In this document: positions 53,124-61,948 of the stretch, one piece after another
Layout: each line of letters starts with the position of its first letter
How positions within the stretch are numbered: the first letter of the stretch is position 1
NCBI GenBank assembly: GCA_963422445.2
Contig: OY729512.2
Coordinates: forward strand, 372,001-436,000
DNA length: 64,000 bases
Source: G963422445 sp963422445
Lineage (GTDB): Bacteria; Pseudomonadota; Alphaproteobacteria; Thalassobaculales; Thalassobaculaceae
Reading direction: 5' to 3'
Program-made: the position numbers and the translations under genes
Notes under the pieces: generated by a model
Told to the model about the DNA's origin: nothing
Database searches by the model: none
What the model saw: the letters and a program-made list of their open reading frames with translations, nothing else

Positions 53124-54322
53124 TTGCAAGTCCGCAGGGCTGCGATACCCGGGAGATCGCGCCCCTCGAGCCATTCGAGAAATGCGCCGCCGGCAGTGGA
53201 AAGATACGTGAACTGGTCCTGAACCCCGGCCTTGCTCAACGCCGACACCGTATCGCCACCGCCGGCAACTGACAGAAGGGCACCGCGTCGCGTCAAATCC
53301 CCAACCGTGGATGCGAGCGCGCCGGTTGCATTGTCAAAAGGCGGGATCTCGAAGGCGCCAAGAGGTCCATTCCACAAGACCGTGCGGCATCCGCGTAGAC
53401 ATGCTGCGAAGGTTCTGACCGAATCCGGTCCGACATCGAGGATCATCCGGTTATCGGGAACATCGGTCACCGAAACCACTTGACTGAAAACATTCGCGGC
53501 CAGGCGTTCCGCAACGACCGCATCGCTTTGCAGAAGAATCTCGCAGCCATGATCAGCGGCGCGGGTTTCGATCTGCCGCGCGGAGTTGGCCAGGGCATGT
53601 TCCGCGAGCGATGTCCCGATCGCGATGCCGCGGGCAAGTAGAAAGGTGTTGGCCATACCACCGGCGATAATCAGGTGATCGACCCGGGTGACGAGATTTT
53701 CGAGCAAGGCAAGTTTGGTCGAAACCTTGGCGCCGCCAACGATTGCGGCAACCGGCCGTTCTGGTTCGGCGAGAGTCAGAGCCAGGGCATCGAGCTCGGC
53801 CTGCATGAGCCGGCCGGCATAGGCTGGCAGCAACCTTGCGAGCCCGTCGACAGAGGCGTGAGCCCGATGTGACACCGAAAACGCCTCGTTTACATAGACA
53901 TCGCCGAGCTTGCCAAGCGCCCGGCAGAAGTCGGGTGCGTTGTTTTCCTCGGCGGCATGAAATCTGAGATTTTCGAGTATCGCGACATTGCCATCGTCAA
54001 GCTTGTCAATGACGGCCTGGGCGGGCGTGCCGACACAGTCGGTGGCAAACCGTACTGTGATGCCGTCAAGAAGGCTCGTCAGTGCTCCGACGACAGGGGC
54101 AAGCGACAGGGAAGCCTCGACCCGGCCCCCTGGCCGTCCGAAATGCGACAGCAGGACAATCCTGGCCCCGGAACGGGACAGTTCGGTTATGGACGGCACG
54201 ATCCGTTCGATCCGGGTCGTGTCGGTGACCTCGCCGCCTTGCGTCGGAACGTTGAGATCGACGCGCATCAGCACCCGAAGGCCTTTCGCGCTGAAGTCGT
54301 CGAGGGTCTTGAAGTCTGTCAT
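53120..54322 (-). CDS. pgk: phosphoglycerate kinase
   Basis: 400 residues. 'RVLMRVDLNVPTQGGEVTDTTRIERIVPSI' is the N-terminal signature, 'VLLSHFGRPGG' the substrate site, 'VAAIVGGAKVSTKLALLENLV' the hinge region, and 'LLSVAGGGDTVSAL' the nucleotide site. It transfers phosphate between 1,3-bisphosphoglycerate and ADP in glycolysis. Divergent from mnmE across a gap with a parS site. Confidence 0.97.
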   Translation of the reverse strand: MTDFKTLDDFSAKGLRVLMRVDLNVPTQGGEVTDTTRIERIVPSITELSRSGARIVLLSHFGRPGGRVEASLSLAPVVGALTSLLDGITVRFATDCVGTPAQAVIDKLDDGNVAILENLRFHAAEENNAPDFCRALGKLGDVYVNEAFSVSHRAHASVDGLARLLPAYAGRLMQAELDALALTLAEPERPVAAIVGGAKVSTKLALLENLVTRVDHLIIAGGMANTFLLARGIAIGTSLAEHALANSARQIETRAADHGCEILLQSDAVVAERLAANVFSQVVSVTDVPDNRMILDVGPDSVRTFAACLRGCRTVLWNGPLGAFEIPPFDNATGALASTVGDLTRRGALLSVAGGGDTVSALSKAGVQDQFTYLSTAGGAFLEWLEGRDLPGIAALRTCK

Positions 54323-54403
54323 GGAATAATCTGATCACAGGATGGAGTGAATGTTCAATCACGGAAGCAGAACCCTGCAACTGTTCGATGGGCTTCCAGT
54401 GAC

Positions 54404-54419
54404 TGTTTCACGTGAAACA
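54404..54419. promoter_or_regulatory. parS centromere-like site 1
   Basis: Exact TGTTTCACGTGAAACA palindrome, the ParB binding site, in the pgk-mnmE gap, about 5.1 kb right of the predicted origin. Confidence 0.92.
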
Positions 54420-54561
54420 TCTCGTTCGCCGTACGGGACGGTCGTCGACCGAGGTTCGAGGATGATCCGGGTCATGATATCATGCGTTGGTCATGCATTT
54501 CCGGTATGACCGTTGCGGTGTCCAATTGTGGTTTGCCGGATACAGATCAGACGAGGCGGAA

Positions 54562-55899
54562 TTGTCCTCCTATGAAGATACAATTTTCGCGCCGGCAACA
54601 GCCCCCGGGCGCGCAGCAATCGCCATTGTCCGGGTTTCGGGTCCGGATGCAGCGGCTGTGGCCTCGCTGTTCGGCTTTACGATGCCGCCGGACCGGGAGG
54701 CGAGGCTTCGGGCCTTGCGGGATGGTGACCGGAACATCGATCGGGCCATGGTGCTGTGGTTCCGCGGTCCCGAAAGTTATACCGGCGAGGATCTGGTCGA
54801 ATTGCATCTGCATGGCGGCCGAGCGGTTTGTGACGGGGTGCTGGCAGCACTGTCACGGGCGGCGAACTTTCGGTTTGCCATGCCCGGCGAATTCAGCAAG
54901 CGGGCGGTTCTGAACGGCCGGCTTGACCTGACAGCTGCGGAAGCTGTGAATGATCTTGTCAATGCGGAAACTGAAGCGCAACGAGTTCAGGCGCTCTGGC
55001 AGCTCGAGGGCGGCCTTGCGGCGCAGTTCGATGCCTGGACGACGAAACTGACCCGGAATCGCGCCCATCTCGAAGCTTATATCGATTTTCCCGAAGACGA
55101 CGTTCCGCTCGAAGTGATGGCCGGGATAGCGGGAGACCTTGCAGAGATCCTGCAATCGATGAAGGCGTTTCTCCATGATAACCGGCGCGGCGAGAGGTTA
55201 CGCGATGGCTTTCGCGTCGCGGTTGTCGGCCCCCCCAATGCCGGAAAATCATCTTTCGTGAACTGGCTGTCCGAACGCGATGTCGCGATTGTGACCGAAC
55301 TGGCCGGAACAACACGAGATGTCATCGAGGTTCATCTCGATCTTGGCGGTTTTCCGGTCATTGTTGCCGATACCGCCGGATTGCGCGAAAGCGACGACAG
55401 GATCGAGACAATCGGAATGAAACGGGCGCTTGACTGGGCCAGGAGTGCCGATTTGAGAATCCTGTTATGTGACGCGACAGATCTCGACGCGGTATCGGGA
55501 CAGGATTTCGGGCTGACTGTCCAGGCTCCAGACCTTGTCGTGTTCAACAAGACCGATCTGGTGACATCGGACTGGCGGCCGAAGGCGGGGAGCTTGGCAA
55601 TGTCGCTTATTGTGGGCGAAGGTCTCGAGGATGTATTACAGCACCTCACTGGCGCCGTCCGCAGCATGCTGGACATGAGCGCCGGTCCGACGATGACCCG
55701 GGTGCGTCACCGGGCCGCGCTGGAGGCCGGGATCGATGGCCTCGAAACGGCTCTTGTCAATCTTGGGGATGGCTCCGGCCCCGAAATCATCGCTGAACAG
55801 TTACGGTTGGCTGCAGTGGCGCTCGGCGGTGTGACGGGCGCTGCAGGGGTCGAAGAACTTCTCGATGTGGTCTTCCGGGACTTCTGCATCGGAAAATAG
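54562..55899 (+). CDS. mnmE: tRNA modification GTPase MnmE
   Basis: About 445 residues. I chose the TTG at 54562 with 'gaggcgg' just upstream, giving 'SSYEDTIFAPATAPGRAAIAIVRVSG', the usual N-terminus; an ATG at 54487 would add 25 unrelated residues. 'ESYTGEDLVELHLHGG' is the tetrahydrofolate-binding part. The G domain has 'GPPNAGKSSFVNWL', 'TELAGTTRDVIE', 'DTAGLRE' and 'NKTD'. The C-terminal 'FCIGK' carries the catalytic Cys. With MnmG it makes cmnm5U34 in tRNA wobble positions. Confidence 0.95.
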   Translation: MSSYEDTIFAPATAPGRAAIAIVRVSGPDAAAVASLFGFTMPPDREARLRALRDGDRNIDRAMVLWFRGPESYTGEDLVELHLHGGRAVCDGVLAALSRAANFRFAMPGEFSKRAVLNGRLDLTAAEAVNDLVNAETEAQRVQALWQLEGGLAAQFDAWTTKLTRNRAHLEAYIDFPEDDVPLEVMAGIAGDLAEILQSMKAFLHDNRRGERLRDGFRVAVVGPPNAGKSSFVNWLSERDVAIVTELAGTTRDVIEVHLDLGGFPVIVADTAGLRESDDRIETIGMKRALDWARSADLRILLCDATDLDAVSGQDFGLTVQAPDLVVFNKTDLVTSDWRPKAGSLAMSLIVGEGLEDVLQHLTGAVRSMLDMSAGPTMTRVRHRAALEAGIDGLETALVNLGDGSGPEIIAEQLRLAAVALGGVTGAAGVEELLDVVFRDFCIGK

Positions 55900-55939
55900 C
55901 CGGATGACCCGGATCGGCGAAATGGCGGCGTGGTGGCAA

Positions 55940-55955
55940 TGTTTCACGTGAAACA
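55940..55955. promoter_or_regulatory. parS centromere-like site 2
   Basis: Exact TGTTTCACGTGAAACA in the 196-bp gap between mnmE and mnmG, about 6.7 kb right of the predicted origin. Confidence 0.92.
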
Positions 55956-56095
55956 TGTTCGGTAGCCGGTATTTCGGCTCAATCTACCGTGAAACGTTGA
56001 TCTGAAAGGCGCGGCCCGGTAAACAACAGCCAATGATGAAAGGCGGTAACGGACGCATAACGTGAACGTCACCGGCCAGCCAGTGGAACAAGGCC

Positions 56096-57970
56096 ATGGA
56101 CAAGGCGGTCGATATTATCGTTATAGGCGGTGGTCACGCCGGATGCGAAGCGGCCTCGGCTAGCGCCCGCATGGGCGCCGCGACCGTCCTCATCACGCAC
56201 AAGGCCGCGACGGTCGGGGAAATGTCCTGCAATCCGGCGATTGGCGGGCTTGGGAAAGGCCATCTGGTTTGCGAGATCGACGCCCTTGACGGAATTATGG
56301 GCCGGGCGATTGATGCCGCCGGAATCCAGTTCAGGGTCTTGAACAGCAGCAAGGGTCCGGCAGTCCGCGGCCCGCGCGCGCAGGCCGACCGCAGCCTCTA
56401 TAAACGCGCCATCCAGACATTGCTGCGTGAACAGGACGGCCTTGAGATTGTCGAGGGTGCGGTCGACGATATCCTTCTCAACAAGTCCGGCCGTGTCCGG
56501 GGTGTCTTGATGGCCGACGGGCAGGTCAAGTCCGCGGCGGCCGTGGTCCTGGCCACAGGGACTTTCCTGCGCGGCATGATCTTTTGCGGCGAGAAAAGCA
56601 CACCGGCTGGCCGGATCGGCGATGCGCCGGCGGTCGGGCTGGCCTTGACGCTGGAGCGGATGGGTTTCGCGCTTGGCCGTCTGAAGACCGGCACACCGCC
56701 CCGGCTTGATGGCCGCACCATCGATTACGCCAATCTGACCGTCCAGCGTGGCGACGACCCACCGGTCCCGTTGTCGAGTCTGACAGGCAGAATAACGGTC
56801 CCACAGCGGCCCTGTCATATCAGTTATACTACGGTGTCGACCCATACCGTCATTCGGGAGAATCTTCATCGTTCACCGATGTATTCCGGTCAGATCTCAG
56901 GCGTGGGGCCGCGATATTGCCCGTCGATCGAGGACAAGGTCGTGCGCTTCGCGGATCGCGGTCAGCACCAGATTTTCCTGGAGCCGGAAGGGCTTGATAC
57001 CGATCTGGTCTATCCGAACGGAATCTCGACATCATTGCCGGCGGACGTTCAAAAAGGCTTTCTCTCAACAATTCCGGGCTTGGAGAAAGCAGCTATCGTC
57101 CGACCGGGCTATGCCGTCGAATATGATCATGTCGATGCCCGATCCCTGAATCGCGCACTTGAGACCCGCGCTGTTCCGGGATTGTTTTTTGCCGGCCAGA
57201 TCAACGGCACCACCGGATACGAGGAAGCGGCTGCGCAGGGACTTGTTGCCGGCATCAATGCTGCTCAGTGCGCTTCCGGGTCTGATCGCAGATTCATCGT
57301 TGATCGGGCGGATGGCTATATCGGTGTCATGATCGATGATCTTGTGACGACCGCCTTGCGGGAACCCTATCGCATGTTTACCTCAAGGGCGGAGTATCGT
57401 CTGCGTTTGCGGGCTGACAATTCCGGCCGGCGTCTGACCCCGCTTGGCCTCGATGCCGGTTGTATCGGGCACGTGCGGGCGAGGCATTTTGCAGCCAGCC
57501 AGGCCGCGTTCGACGATGCCATCAGTCTGACGCAGAAGTTGAGAGCCTCTCCGGCCCGCCTTGCGGAAGCAGGTATCGCGGCAAAACAGGATGGGGTATT
57601 GCGAAGCGCATTCGATCTGCTCGGGCAACTGTCCATCCCACGCGAACGGCTGTTCGCATACTGGCCTGTTTTGCGCGCGGTCGATCCCCGGGTTCTGGAG
57701 GAGGTCGCGACCGAAGCGCTCTACGCTAGATATACACAGCGTCAGGAGGCGGAAATTCGAGCCTATCGGCGCGATGACGGACTGTCATTGCCTAGTCACC
57801 TCGACTTCGCCACGATTGGCGGCTTGTCGACCGAGGCCCGGGAGACGTTGACGGCAAGCCGGCCGGAAACACTTGGGCAGGCGTCCCGGCTTCCCGGAAT
57901 GACGCCAGCGGCGGTTTTGGCCTTGATGCGGCATGTCAAGGGCGCCAGACGACACCTGGTGCGGCCGTAG
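56096..57970 (+). CDS. mnmG: tRNA uridine-5-carboxymethylaminomethyl modification enzyme MnmG (GidA)
   Basis: 624 residues. FAD site 'IIVIGGGHAGCEAASASARMG'; signatures 'MSCNPAIGGLGKGHLVCEIDALDG' and 'GPAVRGPRAQADRSLYKRAIQ'; 'GYEEAAAQGLVAGINAA' and 'REPYRMFTSRAEYRLRLRADN' are complete. The C-terminal helical domain contacts MnmE. It starts a run mnmG-rsmG-parA-parB with tiny gaps or overlaps. Confidence 0.97.
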   Translation: MDKAVDIIVIGGGHAGCEAASASARMGAATVLITHKAATVGEMSCNPAIGGLGKGHLVCEIDALDGIMGRAIDAAGIQFRVLNSSKGPAVRGPRAQADRSLYKRAIQTLLREQDGLEIVEGAVDDILLNKSGRVRGVLMADGQVKSAAAVVLATGTFLRGMIFCGEKSTPAGRIGDAPAVGLALTLERMGFALGRLKTGTPPRLDGRTIDYANLTVQRGDDPPVPLSSLTGRITVPQRPCHISYTTVSTHTVIRENLHRSPMYSGQISGVGPRYCPSIEDKVVRFADRGQHQIFLEPEGLDTDLVYPNGISTSLPADVQKGFLSTIPGLEKAAIVRPGYAVEYDHVDARSLNRALETRAVPGLFFAGQINGTTGYEEAAAQGLVAGINAAQCASGSDRRFIVDRADGYIGVMIDDLVTTALREPYRMFTSRAEYRLRLRADNSGRRLTPLGLDAGCIGHVRARHFAASQAAFDDAISLTQKLRASPARLAEAGIAAKQDGVLRSAFDLLGQLSIPRERLFAYWPVLRAVDPRVLEEVATEALYARYTQRQEAEIRAYRRDDGLSLPSHLDFATIGGLSTEARETLTASRPETLGQASRLPGMTPAAVLALMRHVKGARRHLVRP

Positions 57971-57979
57971 ACGATCGCC

Positions 57980-58609
57980 ATGCGTCCAGATTGCATCGAG
58001 TTTCAGCGCCAGACAGATGTTTCACGTGAAACATTCGAACAGTTCAGAATCTATGAGCGACTTCTCCGACATTGGCAACGCGCGATCAACCTTGTTGCCC
58101 GGGGCACGCTTGACGATCTCTGGCACAGACATTTTCTGGATAGTGCCCAGATCGTCAGGGCTCTTCCGGACACCGCAACATCACTTCTGGATATCGGGTC
58201 CGGCGCGGGGTTTCCGGGACTTGTGCTTGCCATGCTGGGTGTCGAGGATGTGCATCTGGTCGAGTCGGACCAGCGCAAATGTCAGTTCTTGCGGACGGCA
58301 GTGCGCGAGACTGCGGTTGACGTGACGATTCACAATGTTCGCGTCGAGACCCTGCCGGCACAACCGTTCGACGCTGTCACGGCTCGCGCCTGCGCTCCGC
58401 TGACAAGTCTGTTAGGGTTTTCAAGACCATTTCTTCATTCCGGTTCAGTCTCAGTCTTTCCCAAGGGCGCTCGGGTCCAGGAGGAATTGACGGCCGCAGA
58501 AGCTCGCTGGATCATGCGTTACACGATCATTCCGAGCATCACAAACCGATCCGGAACGCTCGTCAGGCTGGAGGGCGTGCCCGATGAGGCCACAACAACA
58601 CGGTCATGA
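57980..58609 (+). CDS. rsmG: 16S rRNA (guanine-N7)-methyltransferase RsmG (GidB)
   Basis: 209 residues. SAM-binding 'SLLDIGSGAGFPGLVLAMLGVEDVHLVESDQRK' (residues about 65-95). 'VTARACAPL' and 'VFPKGA' follow. It methylates G527 of 16S rRNA; loss gives low-level streptomycin resistance. A parS site lies inside the 5' coding region, in the codons for 'VSRET'. Its 3' end overlaps parA by 26 bp. Confidence 0.96.
   Translation: MRPDCIEFQRQTDVSRETFEQFRIYERLLRHWQRAINLVARGTLDDLWHRHFLDSAQIVRALPDTATSLLDIGSGAGFPGLVLAMLGVEDVHLVESDQRKCQFLRTAVRETAVDVTIHNVRVETLPAQPFDAVTARACAPLTSLLGFSRPFLHSGSVSVFPKGARVQEELTAAEARWIMRYTIIPSITNRSGTLVRLEGVPDEATTTRS
58018..58033. promoter_or_regulatory. parS centromere-like site 3 (inside rsmG)
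   Basis: Exact TGTTTCACGTGAAACA encoding part of 'DVSRETF' in rsmG. It is the parS nearest to parA-parB, about 8.7 kb right of the predicted origin. Confidence 0.92.
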
Positions 58610-59408
58610 CGACGGTACGTCCCCGCGGATTCTTGCAGTGGCCAATCAGAAAGGTGGCGTTGGCAAGACCACCACGACGATCAATCTTGCGACCGCCCTG
58701 GTGGCATGCCATCTCAAGGTTCTGATCATCGATCTCGACCCGCAGGGCAATGCCAGCACCGGCCTCGGGATCTCGCGCGGAAATCGCACGCTCGATTCAT
58801 ACGCGGTGTTGACCGGGGATATCGACGTCGCCGATGCGACCGTCGACACCGGAATTCCCGGATTGGCCATATTGCCGAGTTCAGTGCATCTTTCGGGAGC
58901 GGAAATCGAGTTGGCGACAGCCCGGAGCCGGGAATACAGGTTGCGTTATGCCTTACGGCATTTTCTTCTGGGGGCTGGTGCGACCTATGACTTTGTTCTG
59001 ATCGACTGTCCGCCGTCATTGGGATTGCTGACAATCAACGCGCTTGTCGCGGCGGATGCTGTACTCGTGCCCCTGCAATGCGAATTCTATGCGCTGGAGG
59101 GGTTGAGCATGCTTCTCAAGACCGTCGAACAGATCCGCCGGGCTCTCAACCCCGAGCTTGACATCCACGGAATCGTTCTGACCATGTTCGACGGTCGCAA
59201 CAATCTTTCCAGGCAAGTGGTAGACGATGTTCGCGAGCATCTCGGCAAGATGGTCTATCACACGATCATCCCGCGCAATGTGCGGGTTTCCGAGGCGCCG
59301 TCGCACGGTCTGCCGGCCCTGATTTACGACATGACTTGTCCGGGGTCCCAAGCCTATATCCGACTTGCCGACGAGGTCATTAAACGGGAACGGAATATGG
59401 TCCGGTGA
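58584..59408 (+). CDS. parA: chromosome partitioning ATPase ParA
   Basis: 274 residues. Deviant Walker A 'NQKGGVGKTTTTINLA', Walker A' 'LIIDLDPQGNASTGLG' and Walker B 'FVLIDCPPSLGLLTINAL'. It forms a DNA-bound gradient that moves ParB-parS complexes after replication. The start may be slightly downstream, since the first 13 residues overlap rsmG. The stop overlaps the parB start. Confidence 0.97.
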   Translation: MRPQQHGHDDGTSPRILAVANQKGGVGKTTTTINLATALVACHLKVLIIDLDPQGNASTGLGISRGNRTLDSYAVLTGDIDVADATVDTGIPGLAILPSSVHLSGAEIELATARSREYRLRYALRHFLLGAGATYDFVLIDCPPSLGLLTINALVAADAVLVPLQCEFYALEGLSMLLKTVEQIRRALNPELDIHGIVLTMFDGRNNLSRQVVDDVREHLGKMVYHTIIPRNVRVSEAPSHGLPALIYDMTCPGSQAYIRLADEVIKRERNMVR

Positions 59409-60355
59409 AAACGAACAGCGAACGAGGCGTAAAACGCAAGGCAATGGGACGCGGTCTGTCCGCATTGCTCGGAGACGAGGCTGATCCGGCCCCTGCCGCC
59501 GGCAGGATTCGGACAATTCCGGTCGAGTGGATTCAACCGGGCCGTTCGCAACCACGCCAGGCATTTCCCGAGGCGGAACTCCAGGCATTGGCAGCAAGCA
59601 TCCGCGAGCGCGGCGTGCTGCAGCCCGTCGTGTTGCGCCGTATCAATGGCAGGGACGAAGTCTTCGAGGTCATCGCTGGCGAAAGGCGTTGGCGTGCTGC
59701 GCAGATCGCGCAACTTCATGAAATTCCTGCAATAATTCGCGATGCCGATGAACGTGAGGCTCTGGAAATCGCGTTGATCGAAAACATTCAACGGAGCGAT
59801 CTCGCACCGCTTGAAGAGGCGAAGGGGTTTCAACATCTGATCAACGAATACGGGCATAGTCAGGACGCTGTCGCGCAGACTGTTGGCAAAAGCCGCAGTC
59901 ATGTCGCCAATACGCTTCGATTGCTGTCCCTGCCGCCCGGCGCACTGGAACATCTTCGGGCCGGACGCCTGACTGCCGGCCATGCCCGCGCCCTTCTCGC
60001 CGCTGTGGATCCGGATCGGCTGGCTGACGACGTGGTAGCCAATGGCTTGTCGGTGCGGGAAACCGAGCAGCGGGCACAACAGGCCGCAACCGGTGGCAGT
60101 GCGAGCAGGAAGAAGGATGGACAGCGGGCGAAGAAAGATCCTGACATCACGGCACTGGAACTACGCCTCGGTGAAAGCCTCGGTCTTAGCGTCAGTATCA
60201 CGGTCAAGAGCGCGCAGCGTGGCATGTTGACCATCCAATACCAGTCACTGGATCAACTCGATGGTCTGCTGACGCGATTCGCCAAGCCTGTCGAGCCGGA
60301 TGCGAATGCTCAACTCATTGATTTCAATAAAAGTTTAAGCCAAGACGACATCTAG
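59405..60355 (+). CDS. parB: chromosome partitioning protein ParB
   Basis: 316 residues from the GTG at 59405. N-terminal ParA-contact region 'KAMGRGLSALLGD'. CTP-clamp motifs 'VIAGERRWRAAQIAQLHEIPAII' and 'ALIENIQRSDLAPLEEAKGFQHLI'. The parS-binding helix-turn-helix is 'TVGKSRSHVANTLRLLSLP'. The C-terminal dimerisation domain has a leucine-rich end. It loads at the three parS sites here and spreads. Confidence 0.97.
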   Translation: MKTNSERGVKRKAMGRGLSALLGDEADPAPAAGRIRTIPVEWIQPGRSQPRQAFPEAELQALAASIRERGVLQPVVLRRINGRDEVFEVIAGERRWRAAQIAQLHEIPAIIRDADEREALEIALIENIQRSDLAPLEEAKGFQHLINEYGHSQDAVAQTVGKSRSHVANTLRLLSLPPGALEHLRAGRLTAGHARALLAAVDPDRLADDVVANGLSVRETEQRAQQAATGGSASRKKDGQRAKKDPDITALELRLGESLGLSVSITVKSAQRGMLTIQYQSLDQLDGLLTRFAKPVEPDANAQLIDFNKSLSQDDI

Positions 60356-60443
60356 AACACACGGTGTTCGTAGCGCAAAACATCGGGGCGTGAAACACAT
60401 TGCGCAGATGCCGGACCTTGTGTTCCCGCCTGTCTGCCGCTAA

Positions 60444-61638
60444 GGTAAAGTCTGAACAACCCCATTTTCCGGGTATACGGGTGTCGTGGCCCGTGGGTGA
60501 AACGCCGGAGCCCATCGGGAACGTGTTGTCGCGCCAGGAAATGGAGATTTTGATGCCCGAGCCGACCGCCCCCGCCACCTTGCGGCGGTTGCGGACGGAC
60601 TCCCCCCCCCCCCCCCCCCACGTCAGGCGGTGGCGTCGCGCCCCGCGATGAGCAGATTGGTGAGCCCGAGCAGCACGGCGATGCGTTGCGTGTTCTTCGC
60701 CAGCCCCCGATAGCGCACCTTCGCTTAGCCGAAGTGGCGCTTCACATACAGGAACGGATGTTCCACCTTGGCCCAAACCGACGCCTTGCGCCTCTCCGAC
60801 GCCGCCGCCGGGCCCGCCTTGTCCAGCCCCCGGCGCTTGCCGGGCTTCATCGCCACCTCCCAGTCCACGTCCGTGTCCCGGTTCTCCGCGCGCTTGTCCA
60901 CCCCCTGATAGCCCGCGTCACCCCACACCTGCTCCTCGCCCCCGTGCAACAGCGCGTGCACCGTCGCCACATCCGAGACATTCGCCGGCGTCGTCTCCAC
61001 GCTGTGCGTCAAACCCGACTGCGCATCCACCCCGATGTGCGCCTTCATCCCGAAATGCCACTGATTGCCCTTCTTCGTCTGATGCATCTCCGGGTCCCGC
61101 TCGCCCTTGCGGTTCTTCGTCGACGACGGCGCGGCAATGAGGCTCGCGTCCACGATCGTCCCCTTGCTCAAGCGGTGTCCGAGAGAGGCCAGATGTGCGT
61201 TGATCTCCTCGAACAGCGTCTCGCCCAGACCGTGCGTCTCCAGCAAGTGGCGGAAATGCAGGATCGTCGTCTCGTCAGGCAGCGCACCCGAGAGGCGCAG
61301 CCCCACAAACCGCCGTACCGACTCCACCTCGTAGAGCAGGTCCTCCATCCCAGGGTCGCTCAGATTGTAGAACAGCTGCACGCAGTGCACCCGCAGCATC
61401 ACGCTCAGAGGATAAGGCCGCCGACCGCGCCCGGCCTTCGGTGTAGAACGGCTCGATGTGTGCCTCCAGCCGCTCCCAGGGAACCAGCCCGTCCATCGTC
61501 TCGAGAAACACCTCGCGCCGCGTCCGGCGCTTCTTCAGGTCGTGCTCCAGCTCCGCAAACGTCGCTTGCTCCAGAGCTCGCACTCCACTCCGTCATCAAT
61601 AAACCAATTGTGCCAAAACCGACTTGTTCAGACAATCC
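60444..61638 (-). mobile_element. IS5-family insertion sequence, copy A2
   Basis: A 1195-bp copy of the element at 19143-20320. It has a perfect CTAA target duplication (60440-60443 and 61639-61642). The left end has diverged from the right end (GGTAAAGTCTGAACAACCCC against GGATTGTCTGAACAAGTCGG). A run of 18 C lies at 60602-60619, where copy A1 has six. It sits 88 bp after parB. Confidence 0.88.
60623..61583 (-). pseudogene. IS5-group transposase (copy A2), frameshift and nonsense mutation
   Basis: Starts 'MRALEQATFAELEHDLKKR'. A one-base insertion near 61441-61447 shifts the frame after 'RLEAHIEPF', and a TAA replaces a Tyr codon at about 60725-60727 ('KRHFG' then stop). The native ending 'IAVLLGLTNLLIAGRDATA' and its stop (60623-60625) are present in the original frame. 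An in-frame three-base insertion is near 60800. Inferred inactive. The DDE motifs 'IVDASLIAAPSSTKN' and 'QVWGDAGYQGV' remain. Confidence 0.82.
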
Positions 61639-61705
61639 CTAAGGCATAAAGACCGCCCAACGGCACACCCGACCCCATCGCGGATATGACAATGCAAGCC
61701 GTGTA

Positions 61706-61831
61706 ATGAGAGCGAACAGCGTCTTGGCAATCGGAGTCATGCTGCTGGCGGCATGTCCGGTCGCTCCGTTGACCGATCCCGCGCGGACCCCCCGCAGCCT
61801 GAGATTATCCACCGGATCCACAGACCGGTAA
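61706..61831 (+). CDS. possible small lipoprotein
   Basis: A 41-residue open frame: 'MRANSVLAIGVMLLAACPVAP' then a Pro/Arg-rich tail. The start has a basic residue, a hydrophobic core and a lipobox-like 'LLAAC' with Cys at residue 17. There is no clear ribosome-binding site. It lies between IS copy A2 and the ABC transporter, so it could be a genuine small lipoprotein or the severed start of a larger gene cut by the IS event. No homologue recognised. Confidence 0.3.
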   Translation: MRANSVLAIGVMLLAACPVAPLTDPARTPRSLRLSTGSTDR

Positions 61832-61948
61832 GGTGTCCGAAAATAATAATCGTTTACTTGATCGAAAACCCCTGCCTAAGCTTCGATCCAAGGGAAAGAT
61901 TGTCCCTCATTAAATGTCTCGATTCTCAAGGAGTGAGGAGAAAGTCCC

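Noticed and set aside
60580..60640. Poly-Gly stretch in a reading frame over the C18/G18 run
   Set aside because: The native transposase stop lies just before the run, so the glycines are in a non-native frame and the run is non-coding.
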